Below, one piece after another: positions 36,266 through 47,085 of a stretch of DNA of 64,000 bases (position 1 is the stretch's first letter; each line of letters begins with the position of its first letter). The notes below the pieces were generated by a model, which was not told where the DNA came from, did not search any database, and saw only the letters and a list, made by a program, of their open reading frames with translations. A program made the position numbers and the translations under genes. The stretch comes from Lactifluus volemus (lineage: Eukaryota > Basidiomycota > Agaricomycetes > Russulales > Russulaceae), in assembly GCA_022376515.1 (NCBI GenBank), contig WTXI01000008.1, forward strand, positions 372,001-436,000, in the 5' to 3' direction.

Positions 36266-36743
36266 TCGAGAATGAAGTTCGGAGCCTGATTGAGTTTTAT
36301 GTATCTCGTCCGCGGGTTGTTCGGGTTATTCGTGGCGACTGAGCCAACGTTATGCAGAAGTTTGAACGTAGCCGAGCACATCCTGATGCTAGAATCCAAG
36401 GGGAGGAGGTGCGGGCCAATCGCGGTTCATAACTACGATCAGCGTTAGCCCGAACGAGTCGAAGAGATGATGTATCTCAAGATATCGAGGACAACTTGGG
36501 CAGTCAGTTCAAGGTTTCGAGAAGGGGGGAGCGGAAATAGCTCTTGCATCTTAATAATTTATGCAATTGAAAGATCAGATAGCGAGCCCGTGGGTTGATG
36601 GACATTAGAGCTCGAATCTCGAACCTCCAAACGGGGCCTGAACCTGAGCACTGACGTCACTCCTACAGCGCATATAAGCCCTCCCTCCATCTTTTCTTCC
36701 CAGCCGCCCCTTTCCCCTTCTTATCTTTTCCCTCTCTTCACAA
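36266..36743 (+). promoter_or_regulatory. Upstream region of glycogen phosphorylase
   Basis: The proximal part has a CRE-like site at 36,652-36,659, a TATA-like ATATAA at 36,672-36,677 and a CT-rich leader (36,683-36,740) before the ATG. The distal part holds nothing recognised. Confidence 0.5.
36652..36659. promoter_or_regulatory. CRE-like palindrome TGACGTCA upstream of GPH1
   Basis: A perfect ATF/CREB consensus 92 bp upstream of the glycogen phosphorylase ATG and 14 bp before a TATA-like box. Its position is right for an activator site. bZIP ATF/CREB factors in fungi respond to cAMP/PKA or stress kinases, both linked to glycogen breakdown; the link here is inference. Confidence 0.5.
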
Positions 36744-39700
36744 ATGGCTTCCACTGGCACAATCGACATTTCTAGTATCGGTAAACCCGCCATTGCGCCA
36801 CGTGCAAAGAGGAGACACGTCCGCTCTCTCACAGGTAATCACTCCTTCAGATCCTGTGAGCGATACCGTTCTGACCCACCGCACTTTGATACAGGTGATT
36901 TTCCTGATCTCGACGAGAAGGGCCAGGAGAAGTGGCCAAAGGGTGACGAGCAGTCATGGAAAGCCGCCATGTGTGACATTCATTCAGGCAAGTTCTTTTC
37001 TTTTCTCCTCACCCCAATGACCCTGACAGAGTCCTCCCCGTAGGCATACCTGACATCTCGAAGGCCATTGTGCACCATGTCCAGACATCGCTCGCTCGGG
37101 CGCCTTATAATATCGATGACTTCGGCGCTTATCAAGCCGCAGCGCTATCTGTTCGCGATAACCTAATCGTCAGTTTTGATCTCTTTGGTTGTCTCTCAAG
37201 CTTTGCGGCTAGCAATTCCTCCTTTACTCCTAATACGCGATAGCCAACGTCTAACATTCACCACACGCAATCATATTACCACTTCTATTTCTTAGCATTA
37301 CGGTCGTTCCAGCTCCGCAGTTATCTCATCTGGACCGTCGTATCATGCACTATACGCGAATATGACGTGTTGAGGGCTGACCTTTCCTTAATCCAGGTGA
37401 ACTGGAACTCAACTCAACTCGAATATTCGCGCAAGTCTCCTAAACGCGCCTACTATCTCTCTCTCGAGTTCTTGATGGGTCGAACTCTATCCAACGCGCT
37501 CCTCAACCTCGGTCTGCTAGACAACTATTCCTCTTCCCTCTCTTCCCTCGGCTTCAGTCTCGAAGACGTGCTCGTGCAAGAACGAGACGCCGCACTCGGA
37601 AACGGCGGTCTCGGTCGTCTCGCCGCCTGTTATCTTGACTCATCTGCGACGCAGGAGCTCCCTGTTTGGGGCTATGGCCTCCGTTACAAGTACGGAATTT
37701 TTCAGCAACTCATCAAGGCCGATGACGGCACGCAACTTGAGGCGCCTGATCCCTGGCTCGATTATCAGAACCCGTGGGAACTCCCGCGCCTCGACGTTAC
37801 TTACGAGATCAGATTTTACGGGAACGCCCAACGATGGGGTGAGGGTACTGGCCGCGCCACGTGGAGTGGCGGACAGGAGGTACTCGCTGTTGCGTACGAC
37901 GTAATGATTCCCGGGTATGGAACCAGGAGCACGAACAACCTTCGTCTTTGGGAGAGCAAACCGAAACGTGGTTTCGATCTTCAGAGTTTCAATGGTTCGC
38001 TGACTTTCGTGGACGCCCTCACGCTTTTCACGGTGTCCTGATCCCCTTCATTTAGCTGGCAATTATGAGCGTGCGGTAGAGTCCTCCAACTCAGCAGCTG
38101 CAATTACTTCTGTGCTTTACCCAAATGATCACACAACGTGTATGTTGAATCCCAACTTCGATGCCATATTGATGATTAACAGGCAACAGTTGGGAAGGAG
38201 CTACGCTTGAAGCAACAGTATTTCTGGACTGCTGCGAGTCTTGCAGACATGATGCGTCGCTTCAAACATCTAGACAAGCCCATCTCTGAGTTTTCTGAAT
38301 GTAAGCCCTCTTACATTGACCACCATGAATCTATGTTAGTGATGACTATGCGTGACTAGACAATGCCATTCAGCTCAACGACGTGGGCATCCAACACATA
38401 TGATAACCTTAGCGCTCTGATGACAACTGTAGACCCATCCAACGCTAGCTATCGTCGAACTCATGCGCATCCTTGTCGATGATGAAGAAGTCTCGTGGGA
38501 TAACGCGTGGACGATTGTTACGAACACGTTCTTCTTCACCAATCACACAGTACTTCCTGTGGGTTTCGCCTCCCCGGGTCATCTCGCTTAATCCAATTTT
38601 GACATATGTGGTACAGGAAGCTCTCGAGAAGTGGTCAGTTCCGCTTATGGAGCACCTTCTTCCAAGGCACATGCAAATCATCTTTGACATTGTGAGTCCC
38701 TCTCACATTACTTGAGATTTCTGTTTTGACATTTTCCAAGAACATGTATGTCTCTAAGATTTTTAAAGTGACTTGTCTAACACGGATCGTACTCAAGGCT
38801 CCACCTTCAATGTGTGCAAACATCATCATTTATCATGCACTCACACTCACTCGTTGCTAGCTGTTGAGAAGAAGTTCCCTGGCGACCGCGACCGGCTTGC
38901 ACGCTTGTCGCTCATAGAAGGTTTCTCTTCCGTGACATGTCAAGCTACCATCATGGGTGACGTCGGTGCTATTTTACAGAGGGCTTCCCCAAGCAGGTCC
39001 GCATGGCCAACCTCGCCGTCGTTGGCAGCAAAAAAGTCAATGGTGTCGCCGAACTGCACTCTGCCCTGGTAAAACAGAATCTCTTCCCAGATTTCGTTGA
39101 TTTCTACGGGCCAAGCAAATTCGGTAACGTCACAAACGGAAGTACGTACATGCATCGTGAATTTATCCAACAACTCATCGAGTTGTTTTTAGTAACACCC
39201 CGCCGGTGGCTCGATCAGGTACTTCGGTGTTTTCATGCCCAGATTAGTCTACAATGACAACTCTCTAATTGCAGTGCAACCCGTCTCTTTCCTCCCTCAT
39301 CACGGATACGCTCAAGATTGATCGTAATGTGTGGCTTAAGGACCTGTACAAGCTCCAGGGATTGCTCGCCCATGTCGATGACCCCGAGTTCCAGACACGT
39401 TGGGCAGCCGTCAAGCACCAAAACAAGGAGCGCCTCGCTTTATTCGTAGAGCGTCAATTTGGCATCAAAGTCGACGCACACGCGTTGTTTGATGTTCAGA
39501 TCAAGCGACTACACGAGTATAAGCGCCAGACACTCAATATCCTTGGAGTTATTCACGTATGTACCAAGCATTTCAGTGGACTGGATGCAGGATCTTTACA
39601 CAATTCCCGCGCAGAGGTACTTGCTGATAAAGGATATGACTCCCGAGCAGCGCAAGAAAGTCGTAAAGAAGGTGGTACTCTTTGCCGGCAAAGCAGCGCC

Positions 39701-40691
39701 TGGATGTGCGTTCATTACCTATATTCCTTGTTGCCCCTGCTGACTTTTCATTTTGTAAGACTATATCGCCAAACTTGTGAGTATAAGTGAAAATTCCCCC
39801 GGCAGGTATTATACATATATTTGCAGACGATTCGACTCATTGTGAATGCCGCTCGAGTGATCAACACGGATCCGGACACAAATCAGTACCTCTCTCTCTT
39901 TTTCCTCCCGGACTATTCTGTTTCTCTCGCGGAAATTCTTATCCCCGCCTCGGATATATCGCAACATATCTCAACAGCTGGTACAGAGGCATCTGGCACA
40001 TCTAACATGAAGTTTTGCCTTAACGGTGGACTGCTCGTCGGCACTGTCGACGGTGCAAATATTGAGATTGCGGAGGAAGTTGGGGAGGATAACGTCTGTG
40101 GGTCCTTCTCATCCACCTCTCGATTCCAAAATACGGAGGGTTGATTTTAAACAGTCTTCTTTGGGCATCTTACGCCGGATGTAGAAGATTTACGGTATCA
40201 ACATACCTACCATCCGATCCCAATCGAAAAAAAGTCGCCTGCACTTGCACATGTGCTCAACACCGTCTCGTCTGGGATATTCGGCGGTGACGGCGTGTAC
40301 GAGCCGTGAGTGTTGTGAATTGGGTCCCCACGAGAAGTGATTGACATGGCGCAACGATAGTTTACTCAATACCATTCGCCAGGGCGATTTCTACATCCTG
40401 ACAGACGATTTTGACTCCTGTAGATTTTTTCGGTTATCATGAACGCAAGATTCTAACGATAACCCATACAGATATTCGCGCGCTGGAAATGGTCGATGAG
40501 GCATACACGGACCGCACTGAGTGGATCAAGAAGAGCATCCGGACAACAGCCAGGGTACGTTCTTCGTTTGATACACTTGCATCTATGAGTGAATCTCATC
40601 CTTTGATAACTAGATGGGCAAGTTCAGTTCTGACCGCGCAATTCAAGATTACGCGCAGGAATACTGGAACATCGAGAGTAGCAAAATGTGA
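36744..40691 (+). CDS. GPH1: Glycogen phosphorylase
   Basis: A strongly split gene of about 16-17 exons. Joined in phase: 36744-36834, 36895-36987, 37044-37168, 37397-37994, 38056-38139, 38190-38300, 38360-38382 (a 23-nt micro-exon), 38433-38558, 38617-38691, 38861-38920, from 38980 onward to the end at 40,691. The join across about 38,692-38,860 is unresolved. Key parts: [94 protein letters not shown], and the pyridoxal-phosphate lysine region [15 protein letters not shown] with [10 protein letters not shown]. It ends with NIESSKM. The enzyme releases glucose-1-phosphate from glycogen in the cytosol. The intron at 36,988-37,043 has a GC donor (GCAAGT). Confidence 0.93.
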
Positions 40692-41397
40692 AAGAAAACT
40701 GTTAAAGAAGTCTGAAGATCCTAAATGTTATATCTGTATGATCATAGAACCTCGAACACTTTTTAAACATCTCGGACATTCCTTTGCGCTCGTGGATGGA
40801 GTGCCTGTTATGGCTGACTCGCTGTGTAGCTGAAGAATAAATCACGCCTCTGTTTGTCTCACGCGGCCTACACGGCAATGAATTCCGCAGGGACGAAACT
40901 AGGATATGGAGGGGAAACGAAGGGAACAGTATAGGGAGCAGAATATGGATATGTGTGTAATTTGAAAGGAATAAAGTGAGAGAGGGTGTAGGGTAAGCAG
41001 TCATGTGTAATTGTCAATCAATATGTGAAACAATCAGCGAGGATTCCACGTTGCATAGAGGAGGTATAGGAAAGAAAAACAAGGAGAGAGAAAAATGAGA
41101 GACGGACGCGGACGCGAGTGCGAATGCTACACAAATCTAAACAAACACGAGTCGAAAGAAAGAATAGGAGCATACTATGCGAGGCGAGATAGTGAGGGGT
41201 GTAATTACGCGAAAATGTGGATTCATCGTAGTGGAGTCCAACCACCAAGGATAGAGAGGGAGGGTATACATGGGTCTGTACAAATACAAGATTCGTTTGC
41301 ATAAAGGTCAAGGACAGAAGGAAAAGCTGAAAACGGGCGTTGAGGAACTAGTCAGACATGTGACAAAACAGTAAACTTCACCCTTACCACAGGACAC
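40692..41397. other. Convergent intergenic region
   Basis: Between the stops of GPH1 and the Msb1-domain gene. AG-rich with GAGAGAG stretches; nothing coding recognised on either strand. Confidence 0.5.
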
Positions 41398-44300
41398 TCA
41401 GAGGTCTACTAGGGTCTCTGTTTCCGGAACGGTAACGTTCTCTGAATTGGGTACGCTTGCAGGTTCAGGTACACCAGCCTCTTCGCCTGGATTGGCTGCT
41501 GGCTCTTGCGCGACTTGCTCCGATACAGGAAGCTCCACTTCAACAGCGGGGTCCACTTCAACAGCGGGGTCCACTTCAACAGCGGGGTCCACTTCAACAG
41601 CGGGGTCCACTTCAACAGCGGGGTCCACTTCAACAGCGGGGTCCTCTTCAACGACTGTAGGCTTCTCTTCAACAACTGTAGGTTTCTCTTCAACAATAGC
41701 GGGCTCTTCTTCAACAACATCAGGCTCCTCTTCAACAACATTAGGCTCCTCTTCCACAACAGCAGCGGGCTCCTCCTCTTCAACAATGGCGGGCTCCTCT
41801 ACAACGGTGGGCTCCTCTTCAACAACAGCGGTCACCTCTTCAACAACAACTGGCTCCCCTTCAACGGTGCCTTCGAACCCAAACGAGTGGTTCTCGGTAG
41901 CAGGGGAAGCTTCCTCTGCCACGGCACCGCCGGTTCTTCGGTAGGTGGTCCCTCCGTGTCAGGTACTACGGTTTGCGTGGTCGCTGGCCCGGCAGTGGCG
42001 GAAAGGTCTTCGGATATAGGTGCAGGAGTCTCCGTCGGAACTTGAGAGGTAGCTGCAGCTACAACCTCCTCAGGGTCGGGGGTGTGATCATCGGGTGCTG
42101 GAGCATCAGAAGGAGCACGCATGGACATCTCAGAGGCTGTGGCGGGATCCTCCGTCACAGGCATCTGGGTTCCAACGGGAGCAGGCGAGGCCACCTCAGC
42201 ATCATCCGGAGCAGATTCCTCAGCCGACAGTACTGGGGTCTCTACTGCAGCGACAGGGACGGATGTTAGAGCTTCTTCAGGGACTCTGCGACGACGTCGG
42301 CGTCAGCGGCCAACCCTGTAGCGGAATCGGGCTCCACAGCCGCAACAGGTGCAGGGGTCGGAGGCACGAGCTCCTCGCTGATAGGGGAAGACTCCGCAGG
42401 TGGGGGTGTTGTAGATTCTTCAACGGAGGGCACATTCTCATCCTGCCAGTCTTCTGCGACGCCTGCCTCAGCCTTCAGAGTGGATCCCTCAGTGGGTTGA
42501 TCGGCAACCGAAACTTGTCCAGTCGATGTCACAGTCACGACAGGCTCGTCGGTAGTAGCATGGTCCGCAATGAGGTGGGCAGAGCCGTTCGCATGCGGAG
42601 GTGTCGAGTCATGAGCAAGGGCAGAAGCCTCTGATTCCGTGGCGTGCACCGGTTCGTTTTCGTTTTCGGACTCTCGAAACTCTTCTACCAATGGTCCGGA
42701 ATTTGTCGGTGGCAATGACCCGCAAGAGGCATCATATAAAGGTTCAGCGACCGGAGTATCTGAAGACGCTGTTAGAAAAAGATCAAACAACGAATATCAA
42801 GTGTCGTACGCTCGGCTGCAGCCAGCTCGACAAGAACAGTATCTTCGTCTCCGTGTGACGTGGCGGGCACCTCCGCGGGCGTAATTCATCTGCAGAAGCC
42901 TGGTGTGGTTCAGCAACGTCGGGAGATGCTTCAGCGAGGTCTGCAGCTGCTCAGCTCAGCGACAGAAAAAGGCTCCTTAACTACTGGGCCAACTTCTTCG
43001 GTTGTAGGCCGCTCTTCGATGACATCATCCTGGGCCTGCCAGGAAGGATTCGTCTCGTCCAACGGAGGTGTAAATCCGATAGGCTCTACAGTAGGTTCGA
43101 CATCTGCTGTCTCAGGAGTAGCAGGGATCGCGGGAGAGCAAGAGGCATCGGGCTGGTTTACTGGAACGGGATCAGTACCTGATTCGTGTATCGCAGCCTC
43201 TACATTGGCAGGTTCTTCTGGGATCGCATGTGTCTCTGGAAGAGAAGCAGGCTGAGAATCGTCTTCGATGATGAGACCCACAGTTGGTGGTGATGATTCT
43301 TCAGGGAGAGCGGAAGCTTCAGCCGCACCGGCAGAAGCTGCGGCCTCACCCTTGTAAACGGGAGCGGTTCCATCATCACCAGCGGAAACGGATTCCGTGA
43401 CAGGAGAATCCTCCACGACAACAGCAGCCGGGCTGGCCAACGTGGCTGCTACGTTATCCTCTGGCTGTGGCGCTTCGGACTTCTCGGAAACGGGGATAGG
43501 TTCTGCAGCCGCCGACGCGTCGATGGGAGTGGAGGTAGAGGTAGGAAGTTCCTTCAAAGATTGCGCCTCCTCAATACCGGGAGCTACCGTTTCAGTAAAC
43601 GGTTCTTGCGCAGCGGCCTCGGCCTCAACAGGAAGATCAGGGGTGTTAGAGACGGACGCAGTTACAGGCATCTGTGAGGCATTAGTCTCCTCGGGCGCTG
43701 GCACCACAAGCTCCTCAACCACAAGAGCGGGCACTATCTCAACAGGTGCATCCTCTACAAGCACATGCGTGGGTTCAGAATCCTGAGAAGTATGTGCGTC
43801 TTCGATAATGGGTTCTGGAATCGATGGCTCCTCGGGAACAGGCGCGGACCCCAGTGGCGGGACCTCAGGGGCGGAGATAGCGAGTGTGGGCTCAAGTTCG
43901 GTGGGAGCGGCTTCTGTCTGCGGGATTAAGCCCCCATTGGTGTCATCCGCGAGACGAAGTCGATCAGCCGCGGAAGCAGATGCAAGTTCGGGTTGTTCGG
44001 TATCTGCCTCAACCTCTTTGACCGGCGGCTTGGCCTCAGTCGTGACGGACTCGCTGGTCGCAGGTGGGATCGTGGCACCATCTGCGTCAGTGGAATCTTG
44101 AATGGCGGGTTCAGGTTTGCGTTGCTCGTCCTCCCGACTAGCGAGGCCGTTCTGGCCCATGTTGGCAGGTGTACGTGAGTCTTTCTCAGCTACGTCGGTA
44201 TTCACCGTGGGAGGTTCGGATGGTACTGTCTCAATTACAACAGGAAGACCATCTTTCGCAGGTGCCGGCACGATCTCTTCTTGAGCGGCTCTGGCCGTCG

Positions 44301-46785
44301 CAACTGCGATCGCAGTGGTACCAACAGCTGTAGCGATCGACGCCAAACCCTTGTTCATGCCACCCTGCGTTCTCGCCTCCTCCCTGACTTCTGCACTTCT
44401 GCGGCCACGTCACTCGTGCCCTTTACACTTTCCCCGAATTCGCCTACCTGAGGCAGCGGAGCTACCTTCTCTTTCGGACTCTTCGGGTCACTGCTGTTCG
44501 CGGTGAAGAACCCGAAGCGTTTCTTCGACGCAAGGGAGAAGGCGGCGCTGAGACGTGAAGATTCGGGGCGGGGAGACGAGGCACGAGGTCGAGACGTTGG
44601 AGCGGTTACCTCGGCCTCCTCTTTGGGGAGAGGCGCGGGTGGGATGTGCACGAAGCGCTGCTCGATAATAAGCCATGTGGGGGTAGGGATTGTCGAAGCG
44701 ACAGTCGGTGGGAGAGGCTTGAGCTGGCAGAGCACAAATCGTGGCCAAAGGTTTGAAATCGGGTCGAGTAAGGAATCGGCCCAAACGTCAATGAAAGCCT
44801 CGTCCAGCTTGACCTTGGATATCAGTGTCGTCTTCGTGATGAGAGGCGCAGGCGCAACAGGCGGAAGCGTTTGTGTGGACGGAGAGTCGATAGAGGAGCC
44901 CCGAGAGCGGGCACGACGAGAAGATTTACGCGACAAAGACATGGGAGGAACAGTCACTTCGACGTCATCATCCCACAGTTTCGCAACGAGGTCGCGTGTG
45001 CTAGGCATGGTGCCAAACCCTTGGTTCGAGAATTGCAGCCAGTCGGTAGGTGTCTCAGGGGAGGCGGTTGTTGGCGCGGTGTTCAGGTTTGCGGTGAGGC
45101 CAGGTACTCCGAGGGCCTGGCCTGATGACGATGATGCACGGACATGCGCAGTCTGAATTGGCTTGAGTGGCGACTCGAGAAGGGAGAAAGGACGCGATCC
45201 GCTAGGGGAAATTGGCGATTGGAGCACAAAACTCGATGCGGACTTGTCCTTGTCTGATGCATCCAAGGGAATGAGAGAAAGTAGATGGATGGTCTCATCA
45301 CAAAAAATATTAGAAAATATTGGAGTAGGTTTTGTGCATTCCTGAGTATCGAGGGCTAAGGAGGCCTTCTTGATTGAATCCCAAAGTCCAGCATCATCGG
45401 CGGTTGCTGATTCGGGCGCAGATTGAGCACAAAGAGCATCTGCAATGAGTCGAAGAGGATGTGATTTGGGTTTCAAGGCACCACTGTACTCTGTGTGCAT
45501 CTGGACGAACAATGCGTCATATTGGCGTGTCGAAAACCGTGGACGCGGTAACAGGCTGTCGTTGGGTGCATCGGTGACGGAGTCATAAGGGTAATGCTCC
45601 ACGAGCTCGATTAGCCGACGTGGCATCCTATACCTTTCATCACTGTGAACGTGTGGTCATCAGGGGTTATAAAATAGCTGCAACTGTAGGTGCAAACCGT
45701 ATTCGAGCCAGGAACAAGTGTTCAAGTATGCGCCCTGCACGCTCCCACCGCTCATAGAAGGCACTCCATTCGTGACTCTCCGTAGAGTGCTCAGAAGTGA
45801 GCAGCCATAAACCAAAAAATTTGGATAACTTGCTTCCTGAGCTACCATTTGCCTCGCACCGTGCTGAGAGAGATGAAATAATATCAAGGGTAGCAAGAAG
45901 CAGCTCTGTGTGTATGGGGGGGAGCTGAGGGATAAGGTGTTTGGAGAAGGCATTGGGTGGGTAAGAATTTGTGCGTTCTGCCTCGGCGAACGTGTTGTAC
46001 CAGGTCCAATCGCCAGACTCCTTACCAAAGCTGACGCCGTCGAGCCTTAGATGGCGCAAGCCCCAGCGAAGGACGGCGGCGACGTCGTGTGGCGAACGAG
46101 CATAATGAAGTTCGGATTCGAATGCAGCAGGAGCTCCAGGGGAAGTGGGAGCAGTTGTGGCATCGGGACTGGTGGACGCTAAGGATAATAAGTAGTGGGT
46201 GATCAGTCTGTGCTGCACCTCCGAAGACGCAGAGTGCCAGTGTGGGTGCATGACACCGAGAGTCTCGAGACCTGAGTGGGTGTGTGATGTGAGAGGTTAG
46301 GAGGATGCGAGAAAGGGAAACGCACCACGTTCGACGATGACTTGAGAGCACGTGCGAACTAGAGAGAGCGCTTGGTGGGGTGTGAGACGCCTGTCACCAA
46401 TAGCAGTGTCCTGCAAAAGGGCGTACGCCTCAGGATCGGTTTCGAAGAGTACGTTCAAAGCGCGACCACGGTCTTTGGTGACCGGCAGATTAAGAGAGAG
46501 ATGAGGAACATCCGGAATGGCTTTCTCCCCCGTTGGTAAATCAGAGGATGGACGCGATCTCGCGCGAAAGAGGTAGAAAGGCGATTCCTTGTCTTTGGGC
46601 TTGTCGTCCCCTCTAATCTGTGCCGCGCTAGGATCTGTGAAGAGGACGGCAGAGGGTGAGACGGTCGGAGAGACGGCCTCGAATTTGCCCTCGAGTAAGG
46701 AAGTGGGACCGCCGGGCTCGTCTGGAGATAATTCAGGGTCTTGTGCTTTTTTACGTCCTAGAAGCCTGGAGAGTATGGAGGGCAT
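41398..46785 (-). CDS. MSB1: Msb1/Mug8-domain morphogenesis protein, tail frame broken
   Basis: The start MPSILSRLLGRKKAQDPEL is followed by the Msb1 domain in three exons: LNVLFETDPEAYALLQD, LETLGVMHPHWHSASSEVQHRLI, LHYARSPHDVAAVLRWGLRHL, ILEHLFLARIRDERYRMPRR and LIELVEHYPYDS. Msb1-type proteins help Cdc42/Rho1 and PKC signalling in polarised growth. The domain frame closes at 44,355. A tail frame opens at 44,358 with NKGLASIATAVG and continues as 900-odd Pro/Glu/Val/Ala-rich residues to 41,398, but only if the frame is shifted several times (about 44,395; 42,940; 42,890; 42,280; 41,910). An intron of about 47 nt near 42,785-42,830 is usable. The first break coincides with an 8-bp tandem duplication. 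Either the tail is degenerating, or there are very small introns or sequence errors. Confidence 0.75.
41535..41642. repeat. Six perfect 18-bp tandem repeats in Msb1 tail
   Basis: The unit ccacttcaacagcggggt is repeated six times without change, encoding VDPAVE repeats on the minus strand. To the right (41,643 to about 41,870) the same theme continues as degenerate 15-18-bp units encoding VVEEEP/IVEEKP-like repeats. Perfect identity suggests recent expansion. Confidence 0.9.
44387..44402. repeat. 8-bp tandem duplication at Msb1 frame break
   Basis: ACTTCTGC occurs twice in direct succession (44,387-44,394 and 44,395-44,402). With a single copy the Msb1 frame would run without interruption into the tail frame; with two it shifts and stops at 44,355. 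An unusually short intron (about 38 nt) could also join the frames, so the effect is not certain. Confidence 0.7.
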
Positions 46786-47085
46786 GCTATGACATAGTTA
46801 ACATTAACGATCGGACAAAATCAAAAGGACTTGCCCGAAAAAAAAAAGATAAAAAAACCAAAGTAGATGATAGCCTCCGAAATTGCTTGGGTAGTGTGGT
46901 GGTGGTCGTGCTTAAACCCCTCGCGCTTGCCTCGTGTTTGTGTTTGCCATTCACCGCGGGGCACAAGTCAATGAATGCATGTAAATACGAACAAATAACG
47001 CGCTCTTTTTCTGTCCCTCAACCTTAACCAACTTTAAAATAATAAAGAATAATTAACGCTCTATCTGGCCACTGCCCAAGTGACC
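46786..47085. promoter_or_regulatory. Divergent region between Msb1-domain gene and BAR-SH3 gene
   Basis: 300 bp between divergent starts, with an A-rich stretch at 46,838-46,858. No TATA box or other site is clear. Confidence 0.4.

Noticed and set aside
40420..40475. Apparent break of GPH1 near TDDFDS
   Set aside because: A normal intron from GTAGAT to ACAG joins TDDFDS to [12 protein letters not shown] in frame.
40944..40963. Met-Cys-Val-Ile-stop near 40,950
   Set aside because: The cysteine is followed by only two residues, so it is not a CaaX box.
41447..43786. Long plus-strand Ser/Thr/Gly-rich open frames (for example STAGSTSTAGS repeats)
   Set aside because: They are antisense reflections of the repeat-rich Msb1 tail on the minus strand; they have no start context, no introns and no homology.
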